A stretch of 15,345 nucleotides of DNA from Bdellovibrionales bacterium (GTDB lineage Bacteria > Bdellovibrionota > Bacteriovoracia > Bacteriovoracales > Bacteriovoracaceae), in the NCBI GenBank assembly GCA_023250775.1, contig JAHFAA010000027.1, positions 1 through 15,345 on the forward strand. The letters are read 5' to 3'. The position numbers and the translations under genes are program-made. Each line of letters begins with the position of its first letter. Within the stretch, counting starts at the first letter, position 1. The notes beneath the pieces were generated by a model, which was not told the origin of the DNA, ran no database searches, and saw only the letters and a list, made by a program, of their open reading frames with translations. This document shows positions 12,494-15,345 of the stretch, one piece after another.

Positions 12494-13273
12494 ATGACGA
12501 AAATTACAAAATATGTTCCTGGAACTTTTTGCTGGGAAAGTCTTTATACATCAGATGCGGCCACGGCAAAAACATTTTATCAAGGGTTATTTGAATGGAA
12601 AGTAGATTATGTTCGCACAGGAGATGCCCCCACTTACTCTTTATTTTCTATCCAAGGCAAAGAAGTATGTGGAATGTCTGAGCTGAATGATAAACAGAAA
12701 AAGCAACAAATTAAACCTCATTGGGGCACTTACGTCTCTGTTGCCAATGTCGATGAATTTCTAAAAGTTGCTGACGTTGCAGGTGGAAGAGTTCTTGAAC
12801 CGGCAAGCGATAGTATGGATGCTGGTAGATCAGCGTTAATTCAAGATCCGACTGGCGCTACGATTTCAATTTGGGAACCGCATAAAAAAATTGGTGCCCT
12901 TATTACCGATCTCCCAGGCACCGCCTGCTGGCGAGAACTCGAAACGCCAAATGTTGATGTCGCTGGAAAGTTTTACGCCACAATCTTTAACTGGGAACCA
13001 AAACCTGAAAAATTCGGTGAGATGGCATATATCACATTCAAATTAGGCAAAAAAAGTGTCGGTGGCATGATGAGTACGCCGAAGGAGGGCATGCCGTCCA
13101 ACTGGTTGACCTATTGGACCGTCAAAGATTGCGAAAAAAGCTTAAATAAAGCAGATAAGCTGGGTGGAAAAATTCTTAAATCTATCACTGAAATCAAGCG
13201 TGTTGGAAAATTCGCCGTTCTTGCTGATCCTCAGGGGGCCGTATTTGCGATATTGCAACCTGAAAAAAAATAG
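12494..13273 (+). CDS. Two-domain VOC (glyoxalase/bleomycin-resistance) family protein, CFP30B-like
   Basis: Two related beta-alpha-beta-beta-beta halves are visible (about residues 5-130 and 138-257). Each opens with a PGT-x-CW-x-EL-type phrase (PGTFCWESLYTSD and PGTACWRELETPN) followed by FY...F-W, and each ends in a DP.GA...I sequence before a short tail. This internal repeat and the length match the mycobacterial CFP30B (Rv0577) group of vicinal-oxygen-chelate proteins, often called hydroxylases or methylglyoxal-related but with unsettled reactions. AAGGAG precedes ATG 12494 with seven-base spacing. An FNR-type box is centred 90 bp upstream, suggesting low-oxygen or nitrosative control. 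It ends 11 bp from the convergent rnk-like gene. Confidence 0.9.
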   Translation: MTKITKYVPGTFCWESLYTSDAATAKTFYQGLFEWKVDYVRTGDAPTYSLFSIQGKEVCGMSELNDKQKKQQIKPHWGTYVSVANVDEFLKVADVAGGRVLEPASDSMDAGRSALIQDPTGATISIWEPHKKIGALITDLPGTACWRELETPNVDVAGKFYATIFNWEPKPEKFGEMAYITFKLGKKSVGGMMSTPKEGMPSNWLTYWTVKDCEKSLNKADKLGGKILKSITEIKRVGKFAVLADPQGAVFAILQPEKK

Positions 13274-13284
13274 GAGACTAAAAT

Positions 13285-13683
13285 TTAATGTACATGAACT
13301 TTTGTCGCTGGCAATTGCTGGACGTCAAGAATTCTGAGCGTTTTATTTAGTCCATCAGGGAATTTCCAATTGATTTCTTGATTAATCTTTAATCCGAGAA
13401 GGGCCAACCCCAATGGGGCAAGAACTGAAATCTTATTTTGAAAAAAATCGGCTTCAGACGGGTAGACAAGTGTGAGGCCGATTTTTTTATCCTCTTCAAT
13501 GATTAAAATGCCAACTTTACTGTTCATAGTCACTACATCTTTTGGAATATCATGTTCGGCAATAATCTTTGCATGCTCCATTTCTTCTTCAAGCCTTTTG
13601 TAATTATCGCCACGGTGGCAGGGTTTTATCTCTTTTAGCTTTGAGTAATCTTTTTGAGTCAAAATAATTTGAACTGCTGACAT
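13285..13683 (-). CDS. rnk: Regulator of nucleoside diphosphate kinase (Rnk), GreA/GreB C-terminal family
   Basis: This 132-residue protein has a short N-terminal helical part (SAVQIILTQKDYSKL) and a GreA/B-type FKBP-like C-terminal domain. The conserved phrases PKDVVTMNSKV, LTLVYPSEAD and ISVLAPLGLALLGLK are classical for Rnk. Members bind RNA polymerase near the secondary channel but lack the long Gre coiled coil; in E. coli and Pseudomonas, Rnk affects Ndk levels and alginate. The fit in length and motifs is good. The start ATG 13683 has a purine-rich AAAGGA site upstream. It shares a 287-bp divergent region, with a perfect palindrome, with the outer-membrane protein gene. Confidence 0.88.
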   Translation of the reverse strand: MSAVQIILTQKDYSKLKEIKPCHRGDNYKRLEEEMEHAKIIAEHDIPKDVVTMNSKVGILIIEEDKKIGLTLVYPSEADFFQNKISVLAPLGLALLGLKINQEINWKFPDGLNKTLRILDVQQLPATKVHVH

Positions 13684-13781
13684 AACACAATCCTTTTCGA
13701 GTGAGTTAATAAGAAGCTGTGATTATTCTTACATCTTGCTATCATTTTGTCAGTCTACGCAGATCAATTCATTAGCAACTA

Positions 13782-13802
13782 ATTATCACGTCTCGTGATA
13801 AT
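13782..13802. promoter_or_regulatory. Perfect 9-bp-arm palindrome between rnk and the OMP gene
   Basis: ATTATCACG (13782-13790) and CGTGATAAT (13794-13802) are perfect inverted arms around TCT. It lies about 100 bp before rnk and 170 bp before the outer-membrane protein start. It has no T-run, so an operator for a dimeric (for example TetR- or ArsR-type) regulator is more likely than a terminator. The binding protein is unknown. A smaller hairpin (13843-13860) lies in the likely leader of the OMP gene. Confidence 0.5.
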
Positions 13803-13970
13803 GCAGATCAGGATATGGTCCCGGTGTAATCTTTTTGCATGAGGATGATGAAGGTCATCCAGACGAGAAGAATCTATTAAGTCACATCTAAAAAAAAGTT
13901 GCTAGGGTTTCAAGAACGCAAGAATGTCTGTGAAGAAAAATCATAGGTATAAACTAATTTTGGAGGTTTT

Positions 13971-14549
13971 ATGTTTCTGAGTCTGAAAAGGGTAATTTGC
14001 TTGGCCTCTCTTATCTCTGCATCAGTTATAGCACAAGAAGTGGGCAAAATGCAGGAAACGCTTCCGTCTGGACAAATTGTGAGCGGCGGATATGGGGCCC
14101 CCTTCACAAAGATGTCTCGCATAAGCGACCAGGACGCTGTCTTCACAGGTGCAAAGGGAGCATGGATTATTAATCATCAATATTCTCTCGGGCTCGCGGC
14201 GTATGGACTGGTTAATAATATTTCTGTTCCAGGTTATAACGATCGACTCCAATATGGTGTTGGTGGGGCAAATCTAGAATATATCTATCCACTCGCAACT
14301 GATTTTTCAGTCGCCGGGAGTGTTTTACTTGGTGGCGGGATTGTAGACTTCAAAGATAACACAGCAGGAGCTGATGGTGTCTACGTTGCCGAACCAGAAA
14401 TCGATTTTATGTACTCAGTTACAAAAAATTTTAAAGTTGCTTTAAATGGAAGCTATCGAGCTGTGGCAGATTCGAATCTGGCAGGAGTTTCCAATAATAA
14501 ATTATCCGGTTTTACATATGGCCTAGCTCTTAACTTCGGGTCTTTTTAA
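13971..14549 (+). CDS. Small outer-membrane beta-barrel protein
   Basis: A signal peptide (about residues 1-21, cleavage near SVIA-QE) is followed by alternating hydrophobic and polar strands typical of an eight-strand barrel. Examples are AWIINHQYSLGLAAYGLV, YGVGGANLEYIYPL, FSVAGSVLLGGGIVDF, FKVALNGSYRAV and FTYGLALNFGSF. The last residue is Phe, the usual BAM recognition signal. Early in the mature part a GGYGAP segment occurs. No specific family is recognised; function could be structural or transport. GGAGG with four-base spacing precedes ATG 13971, a very strong site. A long inverted repeat follows 27 bp after its stop. Confidence 0.82.
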   Translation: MFLSLKRVICLASLISASVIAQEVGKMQETLPSGQIVSGGYGAPFTKMSRISDQDAVFTGAKGAWIINHQYSLGLAAYGLVNNISVPGYNDRLQYGVGGANLEYIYPLATDFSVAGSVLLGGGIVDFKDNTAGADGVYVAEPEIDFMYSVTKNFKVALNGSYRAVADSNLAGVSNNKLSGFTYGLALNFGSF

Positions 14550-14572
14550 CCAAGACCCTTTGACCCACCACC

Positions 14573-14624
14573 GTGTCCAGATCCTTTTAGTTAATAAATA
14601 TAGTTAATCAAAAGGATCTGGCAC
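14573..14624. repeat. Long inverted repeat between OMP gene and OYE gene
   Basis: CCAGATCCTTTT (14577-14588) pairs perfectly with AAAAGGATCTGG (14610-14621). The stem extends inward by TTAA/TTAA after two mismatches and outward by GTG/CAC past one bulged T, with a nine-base loop. No U-run follows, so a simple terminator is doubtful, although it sits where the OMP transcript should end. It may be a REP-like dispersed palindrome or an operator for the enzyme gene that starts 22 bp later. Confidence 0.6.
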
Positions 14625-14645
14625 ATCTGCACTGAGAGGTGATTT

Positions 14646-15345
14646 ATGAAATATCTGAAGCTGTTTTCTGAATTACAACTTGGTCGGACTACTTTAAAAA
14701 ACCGAATCGTCATGGCACCCATGACTCGCTCACGTGCAACGAATAATGTGCCGAATGAAATAATGGCTCAATACTACGGCCTTCGTGCAGCGGCAGGTCT
14801 TATTATTACCGAAGGCACTTCACCATCTCCAAACGGATTAGGTTACGCTCGAATTCCAGGAAATTTTACAGCAGAGCATAGTCAAGGGTGGAAAAGAATC
14901 ACTAAAGCAGTTCACGCGGGACATAGTCGCATTTTTTTACAACTAATGCATACAGGACGCGTTTCTCATCCTCTTAATATGAGCGAAGAGGCCAAAATTC
15001 TTGCACCGTCGGCCATTGCACTGAAAGGTGAAATGTGGACTGATCAAAAACAACTGCAACCTTATCCTGTTCCAGATGAAATGACTAAAGACCAAATCAA
15101 AGAAACTATTCATGAATTCGCTCACTCTGCACGTTTGGCCATCGAGTCCGGTTTCGATGGCGTAGAACTCCATGGTGCCAATGGATATCTTATTGATCAA
15201 TTTCTGAATCCAGCATCAAATACCCGGCAAGATGAGTATGGCGGTTCTAGTGAAAACCGTATGCGCTTTGCCTTAGAGGTTGCTAAAGCGGTTGCCACTG
15301 CGATCGGCCCTGAAAGGTTGGGCATGCGACTTTCTCCTTATGGCG
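14646..15345 (+). CDS. Old Yellow Enzyme-family NADH:flavin oxidoreductase (5' part, runs off window)
   Basis: The first 233 codons of an FMN-dependent ene-reductase are present and continue past the window edge. The start LFSELQLGRTTLKNRIVMAPMTRSRA is the classical OYE/NemA barrel entry, with the MAPMTRSRA FMN loop. LIITEGT, QLMHTGRVSHP, and ELHGANGYLIDQFLNPASN, with the HGAN-GY active-site His/Asn/Tyr, follow in order, then DEYGGS-ENRMRF. These enzymes reduce activated alkenes, nitro compounds and nitrate esters with NAD(P)H and are often electrophile-stress defences. AGAGGTG precedes ATG 14646. No adjacent TetR-type NemR is seen; the inverted repeat just upstream might be its operator. Confidence 0.95.
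   Translation, partial: MKYLKLFSELQLGRTTLKNRIVMAPMTRSRATNNVPNEIMAQYYGLRAAAGLIITEGTSPSPNGLGYARIPGNFTAEHSQGWKRITKAVHAGHSRIFLQLMHTGRVSHPLNMSEEAKILAPSAIALKGEMWTDQKQLQPYPVPDEMTKDQIKETIHEFAHSARLAIESGFDGVELHGANGYLIDQFLNPASNTRQDEYGGSSENRMRFALEVAKAVATAIGPERLGMRLSPYG

Overview
The window is about 40% GC and densely packed with genes of a Gram-negative bacterium. Evidence for an outer membrane is a signal-peptide beta-barrel protein ending in Phe, several exported proteins, and Rnk, UspA and Old Yellow Enzyme family members. The mix (Lon, Hsp20, CbpA-type DnaJ, paired PRC/CBS proteins, small exported proteins I cannot name) fits Bdellovibrionota or another delta-proteobacterial-type lineage better than an enteric, but this is a weak guess. 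The common theme is stress: protein quality control, sensing and detoxification.

Left part (1-5144). A MerR-type regulator with a decayed cobalamin-binding half (212-1141) faces a PRC-barrel protein and a CBS-domain protein that form a minus-strand pair (1145-2468). A 790-bp AT-rich gap with palindromes precedes a Crp/Fnr-family regulator (3259-4014). Behind that gene lies about 0.8 kb without credible protein genes. It looks like an ORF-less group II intron: a 34-nt domain V with AGC triad and two-base bulge, then a long hairpin. Next comes a 218-bp inverted, internally deleted, almost mutation-free copy of the CBS gene, ending 15 bp from the lon stop codon.

Middle part (5160-9214). lon and hsp20 lie on the minus strand with hsp20 upstream and a strong terminator between them; a CbpA-like co-chaperone gene (plus strand) diverges from hsp20. 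Together they supply a small holdase, an Hsp70 co-chaperone and an ATP-dependent protease.

Right part (9225-15345). Two exported proteins of unknown function flank a UspA-like protein. They are followed by a stand-alone CDP-diglyceride synthase (cdsA family), a membrane-anchored flavodoxin-fold protein, a two-domain VOC (glyoxalase/CFP30B-like) protein, Rnk, a small outer-membrane beta-barrel protein and the first 700 bp of an Old Yellow Enzyme gene that runs off the window. Two near-consensus FNR/DNR boxes (105-118 and 12398-12411) precede the MerR and VOC genes, suggesting that a Crp/Fnr factor, possibly the one encoded here, ties parts of the cluster together.

Most worth checking: the ORF-less intron, the CBS pseudogene with its templated deletion junction, the cobalamin-ligand-less CarH-like regulator, and several unassigned palindromes.
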